Both the position numbers and the translations under genes were made by a program. Shown here one piece after another: positions 1 to 11,394 of a DNA stretch of 64,000 nt (the stretch's first letter is position 1; every line of letters begins with the position of its first letter). Source of the stretch: Cheilinus undulatus (taxonomy: Eukaryota; Chordata; Actinopteri; Labriformes; Labridae); NCBI RefSeq assembly GCF_018320785.1, contig NC_054880.1, forward strand, positions 1,360,827 to 1,424,826, written 5' to 3'. The notes below the pieces were generated by a model. It did no database searches. It was not told where the DNA came from and saw only the letters and a list, made by a program, of their open reading frames with translations.

Positions 1-432
1 GTGGTGCCTGAGATGTTTTTTTTTTAAATATCCAGAGATGGAGCGTTATGGATGTCTGCAAGAAGAGTGTTCCAGAGTGTGGGGGCTGCAGCACCGAAGG
101 CTTTGTGTCCATAGGTTCGGAGTTTGGTTGTAGGAATGGACAGTAGGCCAATGTCTGAAGACTGAAGGTTGCAGGATGGTTTGTCTGGATGGAGGAGATC
201 AGAAAGGTACTGAGGAGCCAGGGCATGGAGAGATTTGTATGTGAGGAGGAGGATTTTGTAGTTGATGCGGGACTTGATGGGGAGCCAGTGAAGGTGGATG
301 AGGGTCGGAGTGAAGTGTTGCCAGGGTCTAGTGCAGGTGAGAGGTCTAGCAGCAGGGTTTTGGACAAACTGCACCTGTCTAAGGGTTTGCTGGGTACCCT
401 GGACAGGCTCCATTGCAGTAGTCGCAGAAAGG
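1..432 (-). mobile_element. LINE (L2/CR1-type) reverse transcriptase C-terminal fragment
   Basis: The minus strand reads through about 130 codons resembling the end of an L2/CR1-clade ORF2. Typical pieces are LHWLPIKSRINYKILLLTYK, YLSDLL, then TYGHKAFGAAAPTLWNTL. The 3' end of the element runs off the left edge of the window and the 5' part (endonuclease and catalytic reverse transcriptase) is missing, as usual for a 5'-truncated LINE. It lies in what should be the intron of zinc-finger gene A. Clade assignment is by eye. Confidence 0.75.
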
Positions 433-2236
433 CCTTAAAGTTTACAATATTGCTACTGTTGGACTTTGTAGAAGTACCTTTATTTAAAGATAAAGTAATA
501 GATTTTTTTCTTAAATTACATTGTTTTGAAAGCAATGCTGCAATATCAACAGGTATAGTCTATTTATTTTTAAATACTACTTAATATTTGTGTCTTTTTT
601 GTTGAGAAATACACACCTTATATTTTTCACTATTCTCTGCTTTTTTCTTGATAACCAAGCAAGCACACTCATGATACTATTTATTTATTAGATTGTTTTC
701 ACATTTGACAATATTGTCCAGTAAGGGTCAACCAATAAGGTTGTTTTCAGGGCCGATATCAATACAGATTATTAGAGGTGCATGTGACTAATTCCTGATA
801 TTTGGAGCCAATATGCATTTGTTATGACAAAGAAAATGTGCTTAATGTGATAAAAGTAAATCTGCATGTGAATAAATGAAGGAGTAGCTCTGTCAACGTG
901 AGAAACACCACAGAGTAACACAGAAAGAGGAAAACAGGAAGTGATGTTGTCCTGGTGTCAGCGCCACCAGGCCTCAGTGCTGATTGGCTGGTAGTTGCTG
1001 GTCAGATAGTATTGTGGACAGAACAGGTGAGACCACAGAGAGTGAAAACAAACCCAGAGAGGAAGACACACCTGGCAGTGAGGCCAAAGTAGCATGTCTT
1101 TGGATAAAATGATTTTAGCTGATGATCAGGAAAATTAAATGCAGACACCAATAGTCAAATATCTGTATGAGTAATTAGCCAGGATGATTTTCAGTCCACC
1201 CCTAATGTCCAGTATAATTGCAATCACACATTTTTACCATATTGTTCAGCACTACTCAAAAAGTTCAAACTTGACAAAAAAACAAGCAGTAGCTAAATCA
1301 CATCATTTCACCAATCAATACAAGTGCACATTTTTTCTTCTTGTCAGTCCTGCAGTTTTAAGTTTATATTTTGCATTGCATCAGAGTTGATTAAAAAATA
1401 TGTGGTTAAATATTTGTTCTGAGAGAGGAGTCTGTGTTTAACCAGAAATGATGCCATGAAACAGGGCTGGGCACTCAATTGAAATTTGGATTGAAACACA
1501 ATAAATCTTTCCGCAATTTTCAAATCACAAAAGGTTCAATATTTTTCAACCTGAAATCTGTGTCAAAATCCCAGTTTAATATAATTTCAGCAGCAGAGAT
1601 GTTATGGACCGGCACATCAGGCAAACATTCATGTGACTGCAATTAGATTATCTAAACGTTGACCCCGACTATGAAGTTGAACAATATATTACATCAGTGG
1701 CAGTAACAAGTCAAATACTATTGTTTTTGCATTTATAAATATCTCAGAGATTGTATTAAAAATATTGGAATCTACTTCTTGGATCTCTGAGGGACTTATT
1801 TTAAGTGTTTTGAGGTGTCGGATCCTGAAAACTAGGTTTTTGCTTTTATTCTCTATAATAATGTTGGCATTCCTGATTTTGCATTGTTTTAACCTTTTGC
1901 TTTAATCTCTGAATTCCCATCATTTAAAGACTCACTTTCAATTTGAAAACAACCGAAGTATTGGACTGGTTCAGAGGAAACAATAACAAAAGTTCTCAGG
2001 GAATATGTTCTGGGCTGAAGTACATTTAATCAATGAAATAAAGGAGAGCAACAGTAGCAGTTGACAAATACGAAACTCAGGAGGAGTACAGGATCCCTGA
2101 AACATACTTCAGAACTAGGCTATACCAGATTATTATTTCTTTGTTACATTGAACTTCTGATTGTGGCATACTGGAGTAGCATGCAGTCAGAAGGTTCCAT
2201 TCTGTTAGTATTTTTGTGTATCTTCTTGTCCTGTAG
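433..2236. other. Intron of gene A, non-coding, shared with sister introns
   Basis: I see no gene here. Much of the stretch is homologous to the introns of the other units: the CAGAGTAACACAGAAA block near 910-1110, the AATTTGGATTGAAACACAATAAATC block near 1480-1520, and the conserved run-up to the exon 2 acceptor. The run near 1641-1665 (GATTATCTAAAC) is the empty counterpart of the hAT insertion site in gene F's intron. The first exon of gene A must lie upstream of this window. Confidence 0.7.
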
Positions 2237-3042
2237 ACACCCAGCAGCTGTTAGTGCATCAAGAAGAGGTTCCCTCTGAGCAGCAGGAGTGGAGCTCCAG
2301 TCTGGACCAGGAGGACACTGAGCCTCCACACATTAAAGATGAAGTGGAGGAACTGTGGAGCAGTCAGGAGGATCTGGAGAAGTTTAATACCATCAAGTTC
2401 CCCTTTGCTCATGTCTCAGTGAAGACTGAAGATGATGAAGAGAAACCTCAGTCCTCACAGCTTAATGAAATACAGAGTGAAGGGATGAAAACAGGAGCTG
2501 ATGGAGAGGACTGTGGAGGACCAGAACAGGCCTGGAACTCAGAACCAGAGAAACATTTTCATCCAGAGACTCAGGACAAGACTGGAGACTGCTCTGAAGC
2601 TGAAACTGATGACAGTGATGATTGGAGGGTCACAATGGAAAATGATTCTGGGTTAAACTGTGTGGAAAACTTTGATGATGACAGATCAGACAATGACAAG
2701 AAATCACACAGCTGCTCTCAATGCAGTAAAACATTCAGAAGGAAATATGATCTTGCTACACATATGAGAACGCACCAAAAACAGAAACCCTTCAGCTGCC
2801 CTTTGTGTGTTAAAAAGTTTAACAAAAAGTCTCAGCTGACTACACACATGTTGGTGCACACTGGAGAGAAACCCTTCAGCTGCTCTGAGTGTGATAAAAA
2901 GTTTAGTCACAAGTGTCACCTTACTTCACACATGGTGATCCACACAGGAGAGAAACCCTTCAGCTGTGAGCTGTGTAAAAAGAAATTTTCATCATATAGT
3001 CAGGTAAAAAGGCACAAGTGTACCGGGGGCCAGACTTCATAA
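2237..3042 (+). CDS. Zinc-finger gene A, exon 2 (3' part only)
   Basis: This is the final exon of a C2H2 zinc-finger gene, probably a nuclear DNA-binding regulator. The acceptor TTGTCCTGTAG is followed by AC, which completes a GAC codon with the G left by exon 1 in the sister genes. The exon adds 267 whole codons and then TAA. The first 150 or so residues are an acidic hinge (EVPSEQQEWSSSL, IKDE, VKTEDDEEKPQSSQL) with two SUMO-type motifs, IKDE and VKTE. Three complete fingers follow (CSQC...HMRTH, CPLC...HMLVH, CSEC...HMVIH) and then the family's atypical end, CELCKKKF...VKRHKC, where the second histidine position is taken by cysteine at short spacing. With three full fingers it is the shortest array in the cluster. 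The first exon is outside the window. Confidence 0.9.
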
Positions 3043-5390
3043 AATAAGAGAAAGAAGAGCTAATGAGGAGGACTATTTAAGATGAGATGCAGGCAGTATC
3101 TGACATATATAAAAAGAAGTACATGAGACTAAAGATGAATAAGAGGATTAGAGGGAGATCAGAGAGCATCAGTCAGGTTTCAACTCTAAGCCTGCTATAC
3201 TCAATCCTGCAGCTACTCAGCTGCACACAGCTCTTTTTGGGATGCACAGATGCATCAGCTTAACATCAGTGTTGGCTGATATTATCCTTGTTTGCCTACA
3301 TTTGCAAATAATATAGCAGGAATGTTTATCATTTATAAGCAAGTATCTGTTGTACCTGATGAATTGTCTGCTTGTCATCTGACCTATCTAGCTGATTAAT
3401 TAAAAAAAACAGTGCAGAAAAAGTAGCGTTCTGGAAAATCTCTAATGTGATTTCATGGTCAAACATGAGAGAAAGCGTTTTCATTCGACGAGAAAGAAGA
3501 GAACATAAACATCATCTAGATTTTTGTGTTGAACATAAGTTTCGGCCCAATCTTTCAATATCAATGCATCTTAAGTTCTTTTATTACAAGTTGTAGTCTT
3601 GTTTGGAAAATAAACCCCGAAATATTTAAAAAAGTAGAAATTTTGCCAATTTACTTGACTCACTGCAAGTCACATCAATGCTGGTTGGCAATAAAACAGA
3701 CTGAAACAACAGCATACAACAGAGGCCCTTTCGTTGTTTTCAGTGCAAACTCCAAGAGTAAATCCTTTCTGTGGCAAAATGAGAGTCACAAATATCACTT
3801 AGTGAGGTCAATTCAGAGCTGATGTTTTAACAACCCTTTCCAGACTGAAATACAAATGTAGATTGCCAAAAGCATGGACAGTCATCACAGAGAAAAGTGG
3901 AAGACTACCTGCTATTATTGACTGTGATTCTCAGCAAAATGCTGTATGCTCAGGTGTGGACATATGACCAACTATATGTTGCGTGTTATGCTGTTGTCAG
4001 TTCTTTAATCATATTTCTTTGTGTATGTAAATAACAGAGATGCACACCAGTCATTTTTTGCAAGTCCAAGTCAGGTCTCAAGTCTCGTATGGTCTTAATG
4101 AGCATTCTATGATCTGCTTCTGACATCCAGTCTGCTTAGACTACTGCATGGTTATATCTTAGGGATTTAAAGCTGACTGTATTCTCATCATCAGCACAGG
4201 TTGGATCAGCTTTGGTGTAATAAATAAAAGATGAACATTTCAGTCCTCGAAATTTAGTGCACGAAGATTAAGCCTGTTAAGCTGACACGCCAGACGGATT
4301 TGTTTCACACATCAATCTGGAAAATCTCCCATAGATGGTGTTTGGGACACAGCAGAGCCTTTGAGCAACAAAAGATGTGACGTCATGGCCCCAAACTGAG
4401 GTGCACCAATACAGACGAATAAACTCCAGAGAGCTGTACAACGCAAACCATGGCGACTGTAGACATGTCAGTACACGACTTTTTTCGTTTTTGAATAGAA
4501 AACAACTCACTGCTGTTCTTTGTTCTGCTTTTAATGAAGAAATGTCGTCAAGCTCTGATAAAACGTATGCCTTTGCAGCATCCACGCTGATGTCTTCTGT
4601 CATAATTGCACCGGCCTCTTCTTGCTGCTTCCATACATCACGACTGCTGCGCCAGACAGTACTGCCCCTCGATGCTGATTGGTCCTGTCACTTTCTCACC
4701 GAGCCAAAATGGTTCAGATGGGAGCTTTACAAGACAGATTTACTAGTAAGAAAAACAGAAACAGTCAAATCCATCTGCGTTGCAAGGATGTAGGCGTGTT
4801 ATGTCCAAAGTTATGGTAATTTGGTATTTTTCAATAGTTTTTATATTTATTTCATTTTCACTTTCTGTGTTCGACTTCAGCTTAATTTTAGTTTTATTTC
4901 TATTCATTTTAGTGTTAGTTTTAGTTTTTTTTACAGATCGATGTCAGGACTGAGTGCCAGTCATACATTTTTAAAAACATATTAAAACAGGCTACTCTTC
5001 ACTTATCATTTTATTTGCTTGATGATGATGTTTGAATACAACTCCAGACATAAAACTACCACTATGTGAAGTCTTGACCAATCAGATCAGGCAATTTTAC
5101 TTTCCACAGACTTGGGTGTAGGTCCCAGTCAGTATGGTTGTGTCAAAGACTAAAGCTACAGATATTTTGACTCTATTTTTATTTTACTGAAGTTATTTTT
5201 TTAAGCGCACTACACCGTTTTACTTAGTTTTTTGGTTTTTGGTGAAGATCTGACGAATTAAAACATTTGTTGTTTCCCTTTAACTTAAAAGGACATATCG
5301 TTTAAAAAAAAAAGTTTTTTAATCCCTTGATGCCATAAAGAAATGTAGTTAGTGTTTGACTAAAATGTCTTGTGAGAGGTGAGTTCCTTT
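3043..5390. other. Spacer A-B, homologous to the other spacers
   Basis: No gene is supported. The first 900 bases after the stop match the 3' flanks of the other units (AGAAAGAAGAGCTAATGAGGAGG, then the CTGCAGCTACTCAGCTGCACACAGCT block). A second shared block (about 4260-4800) contains the CCATGGCGACTGTAGACATG and GATGCTGATTGGTCCTGTCACT runs seen before every first exon. Around 4840-4940 lies AT-rich TTTTAGTTTTAGTT sequence. Short open frames here recur in other spacers with changing ends, so I treat them as repeat shadows. Confidence 0.6.
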
Positions 5391-5394
5391 ATTC

Positions 5395-5736
5395 TGAAGG
5401 ACACGAACAACGTTGCACCGGAAGTGACTAGTTTTGCGAACGTTACTCTGAATTTAGCAACATGGCGGCGAATTAAAACAATTTTTAATCTGCGCCACTT
5501 TCTGTGAGAGCAGCGATTCTGATCTCTCGGAGGCTCATTCTGTCAACTGAATGGACTTTAAGCTTTAAATATTTTTTCTCAGTTTCCTCTCCCTCAGTCA
5601 TCTACCCGGAAACTACAAAGCTAGCTTAGCTTAGCATTCACACTGGAGATATGAGTGGTGAAACAGTCAAAGTTGCTGTTTGATGGAGTGGTTGTAGTGT
5701 TTACCAGAATAAATCAGCCAGTATAACTGTGTGAAA
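5395..5736 (+). promoter_or_regulatory. Promoter and 5' UTR of gene B
   Basis: CACCGGAAGTGAC (5416-5428) fits an ETS/GABP-type site and CAACATGGCGGC (5458-5469) fits a YY1-type site. No TATA box is evident. Both motifs recur at the same distance before most first exons of the array. An in-frame TAA eight codons upstream of the ATG limits the 5' end of the reading frame. Confidence 0.6.
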
Positions 5737-7912
5737 ATGCCAGGAGTCGAGACACTGAGAGATTTTGTCAACCAGAGACTGACTGCTGCTGCTGAAGAGA
5801 TTTTTGGAGTCTTTGAAAGAACGATAGCAGAATACGAGGAACAACTTTGTCGATGTAAAGAGGAAAACGAGCGAAAACAGAAACTTCTGGACGATGTTCA
5901 GCTTCGCTTTCACAGAGCAGGTTTGTTCATTTTTCCGTCAGTCATTGTTCTCATTCTGTTTGGACCGACTTTAAACAAATGGACAGTGTTGCAGAAGAGG
6001 TTGTATTCTAAGCTTTACGGTAACGGTCGTCAACGGTTATTTTAACTTTTAGCCTATTATTAGTGCGTGTGACTGATTCCTGATATTTGGAGCCAATATG
6101 CATTTGTTATGACAAAGAAAATGTCCTTGATGTGGCAAAATTAAATCTGCATGTGAAAAAATGAAGGAGTAGCTCAGTCAACATGAGAAACAGCACAGAG
6201 TAACACAGAAACAGGAAAACAGGAAGTGGTGCTTTCCCTGTGTCAGTGCCACCCAGGCCTCAGAATTTAAAATAATCACATATTGACTTTTAGTTGTAAT
6301 CTTGGGGGTTGAGTGGGCGGGTTTTAATTCGATCATTCTCCCAAATCATTAAGCCCCACTATGAAACTGAACCAGGTGCTACATCAGTGGCAGCAACATT
6401 GAGCTGCTGACTTGATAAAAGTTCAATATTATTGTATTTGCATACAGTGATTCTGACTGGAATATTTAATCTACTGCTTGGATCTCTGAGGGCTTTATCC
6501 TATTTTAAATGTTTTTTAGGTGTAGGATCCCTAAAACGGTGTTTTTGCTGTTATTCTCTAAAATAAGGTTGGCATTCCTGATTTTGCATTATTTCAACCT
6601 TCTGCTTTAAGCTCTTAGCTCCCTTCTTTAAAAGACCCACTTTCAATTTGAAAACATCCCAAATCATTGGACCACCAAATGCTGGTTCAGAGGAAACAAT
6701 AACAAGCGTTCTCAGGGAATGTGTTCTGGGCTAAAATACATTTAATCAATGAAATAAAGGAGAGCAACAGTAGCAGTTAAATAATAAGAAATTCAAGAGG
6801 AGTACAGGATCCCTGTAAAAATATTTCAGAGCTATACCAGAGCATTATTTCTTTGTTACATTAAACCTCTGATTGTGGCATACTGGATTAGCATGCAGTT
6901 ATAATTTTCCATTCTGTTTGTGTTTTTGTGTATCTTTTATCCTGTAGACACCCAGCAGCTGTTAGTGCATCAAGAAGAGGTTCCCTCTGAGCAGCAGGAG
7001 TGGAGGTCCAGTCTAGAGCAGGAGGACACTGAGCCTCCACAGATTAAAGAGGAGGAGGAAGAACTGTGGAGCAGTCAGGAGGAACTGGAGGAGTTTAATA
7101 CCATCAAGTTCCCCTTTGCTCCTGTCCCTGTGAAGACTGAAGATGATGAAGAGAGACCTCAGTCCTCACAGCTTGATGAAATACAAAGTGAAGGGATGAA
7201 AACAGGAGCTGATGGAGAGGACTGTAGAGAACCAGGACAGGCCAGGAAGTCAGAATCAGAGAGACATTCCCACTCAGAGACTCAGGACAAGACTGGAGAC
7301 TGCTCTGAAGCTGAAACTGATGTCAGCGATGATTGGAGGATCACAATGGAACATGATTCTGGGTTAAATTGTGTGGAAAACTTAGATGATGATAGATCAG
7401 ACAATGACAAGAAATCACACAGCTGCAGTAAAACATTCACAAGGAAATGTCATCTTGCTACACATTTGAAGACGCACCAAAAACAGAAACCCTTCAGCTG
7501 CTCTGACTGTGGTAAAAAGTTTAGCCAAAAGATTAGTCTGAACACACACATGGTGATCCACACAGGAGAGAAACCCTTCAGCTGCCCTGAGTGTGATAAA
7601 AAGTTTAGAAACAAGTCTCATTTGAAGTCCCACATGTTTGTTCACACAGGAAAGAAACTCTTCAGCTGCTTTCAATGTGAAAAGGGGTTTTATTACAAGT
7701 CTCATCTGAAAAGACACATGGTGATCCACACAGGAGAGAAACACTTTAGCTGCCCTGATTGTGATAAAAAGTTTAGTCAAAAGTGTCACCTTACTTCACA
7801 CATGGTGATCCACACAGGAAATAAACCCTTCAGCTGTGAGCTCTGTGATAAGAAATTTTCATGGGATAGTCAGGTAAAAAAACACAAGTGTACCGGTGGC
7901 CAGACTTCATAA
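5737..7912 (+). CDS. Zinc-finger gene B (two exons, 382 aa)
   Basis: Exon 1 is 5737-5920 and exon 2 is 6948-7912, with a 1027-bp intron (donor CAG/GTTTGT, acceptor CCTGTAG). The ATG was chosen because A is at -3 and an in-frame TAA lies 25-27 nt upstream. Residues 1-61 (MPGVETLRDFVNQRLTAAAE...) are charged and helical with coiled-coil character, and are shared by all copies. Residues 62 to about 218 are the acidic hinge with IKEE and VKTE. The first finger is damaged: SHSCSKTF replaces SHSCSQCSKTF, an in-frame loss of three codons that removes one zinc cysteine. Four intact fingers follow (CSDC, CPEC, CFQC, CPDC) and then the atypical CELC...KKHKC end. Probably a DNA-binding repressor; the target is unknown. 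Confidence 0.9.
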
Positions 7913-7979
7913 AATAAGAGAAAGAAGAGCTAACGAGGAGGACTGTAAGATGAGAACCAGGCAGTATCTGAGATATGTA

Positions 7980-8529
7980 CAGTGCTTAACAAATTTATTA
8001 GACCACCTGTCATATTTGTCTCAAAGACCATCCAGCATCATGAAGTGCTTTAATGCAGACTCTTTCATTTTCAGTGAGCTCTCCACGTTTTACCATTTTG
8101 AACAGATATGATGGATTTCAAACTGAATTCACCCAAATTTGAGCCGGCTCACTGGGCTTCTCTGAGAAGTCAGAAATGAATCAAGCATAACATTCAACCA
8201 CTAAAACTAATTTTTCTCTTCAGGAATGCAAGTAAATAACTATAATTTGACATATTAATCAAGAAATTATAATGTGCCTTACTGTTTTTTTTCAGGGTTT
8301 TTTTTTTGTAAATCAGTAAATTTGAAAATTCATGGATAACAATAATAATTACATTTTAGCATTAAAAATATCATTTGGGTTAAAGAGCTTCTACATATTG
8401 GTGTATTAACCATTGCAGAAACATAAAAAATGATTTTGGTAATTACCAATGCTGTTAATTTAGGGCAGCTGTGGCATAAACCTTACTTTGTTTAGGGTTA
8501 GGGTGGTCTAATAAATTTGTTAAGTACTG
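7980..8529. mobile_element. Tc1/mariner-type MITE, 550 bp, with TA target duplication
   Basis: The left end CAGTGCTTAACAAATTTATT continues AGACCACC, and the right end is its inverse with one difference (CAGTACTTAAC...), giving terminal inverted repeats of about 28 bp. The element is flanked by TA on both sides (7978-7979 and 8530-8531). Sister units lack it and read straight through (GATATATAAAAAGATGTGCAAC). There is no transposase frame inside, so it is non-autonomous. Confidence 0.9.
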
Positions 8530-11055
8530 TAAAACGATGTGCAACGGGAGATTGAAGATAAAAATGATTAGGGGGAGATCAGAGAACATCAGTCAGGTTT
8601 AAACTCTAAGCCTGCTATACTCAAGCCTGCAGGTACTCAGCTGCACACAGCTCTTATTGGGATGCACAGATGCATCAGCTTAACATCAGTATCGGCTGAT
8701 TTTATCCCTGTTTCCCTGCATATGCGAATAATATAGCAGGAATGTTTATCATTTATAAGCAAGTATCTGTTGTACCTGATGAATTGTCTGCTTGTCATCT
8801 GACATGTCTAGCTGATGAATAAAATAAACCAGTGCAGACCAAGTAACTTTCTGTACAATCTCTGATCTGATTTCATGGTCAAACACGAGAGAGAATGTTG
8901 GTGTTCTACGAGAAAGAAGAGATCATAAAAATCAGCTAGATTGTTGTGTTGAACATAAGTATCAGGCAAACTTTCAGTATCAATGCATCTCGAGTTCTTT
9001 TATCAAAAGTTGTAGTCTTGTTTGGAAAATAAATCCCATTTCTTTTAAAAAGGAGAAATTTTGCCCGAATACTTAATTCATTGAAAGTCACATCAATGCT
9101 GGTTGGCAATAAAACAGACTGAAACAACAGCATACAAGAGAGGCCCCTCAGATCATTGTTTCCAGTGCAAACTCCAAGAGTAAATCCTTTCTGTGGCAAA
9201 ATGAGAGTCACAAATATCACTTAGTGAGGTCAGTTCAAAGCTGATGTTTTAACAACCCTTTCCAGACTGAAATACAAATGTAGATTGCTAAAAGCATGGA
9301 CAGTCATAACAGAGAAAAATGGAAGACTACCTGCTATTATTGACTGTGATTCTCAGCAAAATGCTGTATGCTCAGGTGTGGACATATGACCAACTATATG
9401 CTGTGTGTTATGCTGTTGTCAGTTCTTTAATCCTATTTCTTTGTGTATGTGGATAACAGAGATGCACACAAGTTATTTTTTGCAAGTCCAAGTCAGGTCT
9501 CAAGTCTCCTATGGTCTTAATGAGCATTCTATGATCTGCTCCTGACATCCAGTCTGCTTAGACCACTGCATGGTTATATCTTAGGAATTCTCATCATCAG
9601 CACAGGTGGGATCACCTTTGGTGTAATAAATAAAGGATGGAACATTTCAGTCCTCGAAACTTAGTGCACGAAGATTAAGCCTGTTAACCTGACACACCAG
9701 CTGGATTTGTTTCACACATCCATCTGGAAAACCTTCCATAGACAGTGTTTGGGAAAGGGCAGAGCCTTTGAAAAAAAAATTGTAGGGTGACTGGATGAAC
9801 GTTCTTTCTGTCACATCTTTACAGGCCCATCAGAGCAACAACACACGTGACATCATAGCTCCAAACTGAGGTGCACCGCTACCAAAAAATAAACTCCATA
9901 GAGAGCTGCACAACGCCATGGCGACTGTAGACATGTCAGTACACGACTTTTGTCGTTTTTGAAAAGAAAACAACTCACAGCTGGTCCTCTTTTTTTAACA
10001 AAGAAATGTTAAAAGTTCTGATAAAACATACGCTGTCGCAGCATTCACGCTAATGTCTTCCACCATGATTGCACCGGCCTCTTCTCGCTGCTTGCATACA
10101 TCACAACTCTGCTGCACCTGACAGTACTGCCCCTCAATGCTGATTGGTCTTGTCACTTTCTCACCGAGCCCAAATGGTTCACATGGGAGCTTTGCAAGAT
10201 AGATTTGCCAGTAAGAAAGACGGAAATGGGCAAATCCATCTGCTTTGCAAGGATATAGGCCTGTTATGTTTAAGGTTATAGTAGTTTGGGATTTTTCATT
10301 AGGTTTACTTTTTATTTCATTTTCACTTTCTGTGTTGGATTTCAGTTCAGTTTTTATTAGTTTTGACTGCTGGTTTGTTAGTTTACTTTAGTTTCTATTC
10401 TGCAAAAAAAAAAAAAAAAAGCTTTATTTAAGTTTAGTTTTTATTCGCTTTAGTGTTAGTTTTAGTTTTTTACAGATAAATATCAGGGCTGAGTGCCAGT
10501 CATATATATTTTTAAAAACATATCAAAACAGGCTACTCTTCACTTATCATTTTATTTACTTAAAGATAATGTTTGAATAAACTCCAGATATAAATCTACC
10601 ACTATGTGAGGTCTTAACTAATCAGATCAGGCAATTTTACTCTCCTCAGACTCTGGTGTAGGTGCCAGTCAGTATGGTTGTGTCAAAGACTAAAACTACA
10701 GATATTTTGTCTCTATTTTTATTTTATGTGACTTATTTTTGTAAGCGCACTATACAGTTTAGGTGAGTTTCTTTCTTTTTTTTTTAAAAAAAAAGCTTAG
10801 TTTTTATTCAGTTTCAGTTAACTAAAATGATTTTTTAATTTTAGTTTTAGTTATTTACTTAGTTTTAGTTTAACTATAATATTCTTGGTTTTGTCACTTG
10901 AAGAACTGACAAAACATTTGTTGTTTCCCTTTAACTTATCAGGACATGTCGTTTCATAAAAAAAGATTTTTTTTTTTTAATCCCTTGATGCCATGAAAAA
11001 AGTTGGTTGGGTTTGGCTAAAATATCTTGTGAGAGGTGAGTTCCTTTATTCTGAA
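8530..11055. other. Spacer B-C
   Basis: This is shared spacer sequence and no gene is supported. It includes the 3'-flank block with a possible polyadenylation signal AATAAA (8818-8823, about 900 nt past gene B's stop), the CCATGGCGACTGTAGACATG block near 9920, and AT-rich TTTTAGTTTTAG repeats with poly-A (about 10300-10880). The part from about 10190 to 10780 is almost the same as 19075-19660 in the C-D spacer, with only a handful of differences, whereas other spacers differ more. Confidence 0.6.
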
Positions 11056-11059
11056 GGAT

Positions 11060-11394
11060 TCAAACAGCGTTGCACCGGACGTGATTACTATTACGAACGC
11101 CTTTCTCTGCATTTAGCCACGTGGCGGCGAGTTAGAACAATTTTCAATCTGCGCCTCTATTTATGACAGAAGCGATTCTAATTCCTCAGAGGCTCATTCT
11201 GTCAAATGAATGGACTTTGAGCTTTAAATATTTTTCTCAGTTTTCTCTCCCTCAGTCATCTACCCGGAAACTACAAAGCTAGCTTAGCTTAGCATTCAAA
11301 CTGGAGATATGAGTGGTGAAACAGTCAAAGTTGCTGTTTGATGGAGTGGTTGTAGTGTTTTCCAGAATAAATCAGCCAGTATAACTGTGTGAAA
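11060..11394 (+). promoter_or_regulatory. Promoter and 5' UTR of gene C, with altered motifs
   Basis: The position matches the other promoters, but both key motifs differ. The ETS-type core is CACCGGACGTGAT (11073-11085; GGAA has become GGAC). The YY1-type site has become CCACGTGGCGGC, which loses ATGG and creates a perfect CACGTG E-box (11118-11123). The downstream leader (CTAGCTTAGCTTAGCATTC, GTGAAAATG) is unchanged. Confidence 0.55.

Noticed and set aside
2144-2329. Antisense frames starting MEAQCPPGPDWSSTPAAQRE, seen opposite several second exons
   Set aside because: They are the complement of the conserved hinge (PSEQQEWSSSLDQ) and have no independent support.
4277-4603. Minus-strand frame in spacer A-B (VLTCLQSPWFALYSS...), recurring near 51200
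   Set aside because: It recurs in other spacers with different ends and breaks. The block looks like a duplicated non-coding or dispersed repeat, not a gene.
5701-5913. Antisense open frame (about 70-110 codons) repeated opposite every first exon
   Set aside because: It is the mirror of the conserved first exon. Its conservation follows from the sense strand, and it has no domain or independent start context.
8936-9220. Minus-strand frames near MLPQKGFTVGVCIGNNDL in several 3' flanks
   Set aside because: Start, length and C-terminus differ in each spacer and no domain is recognisable. Sharing is explained by duplication of the flank.
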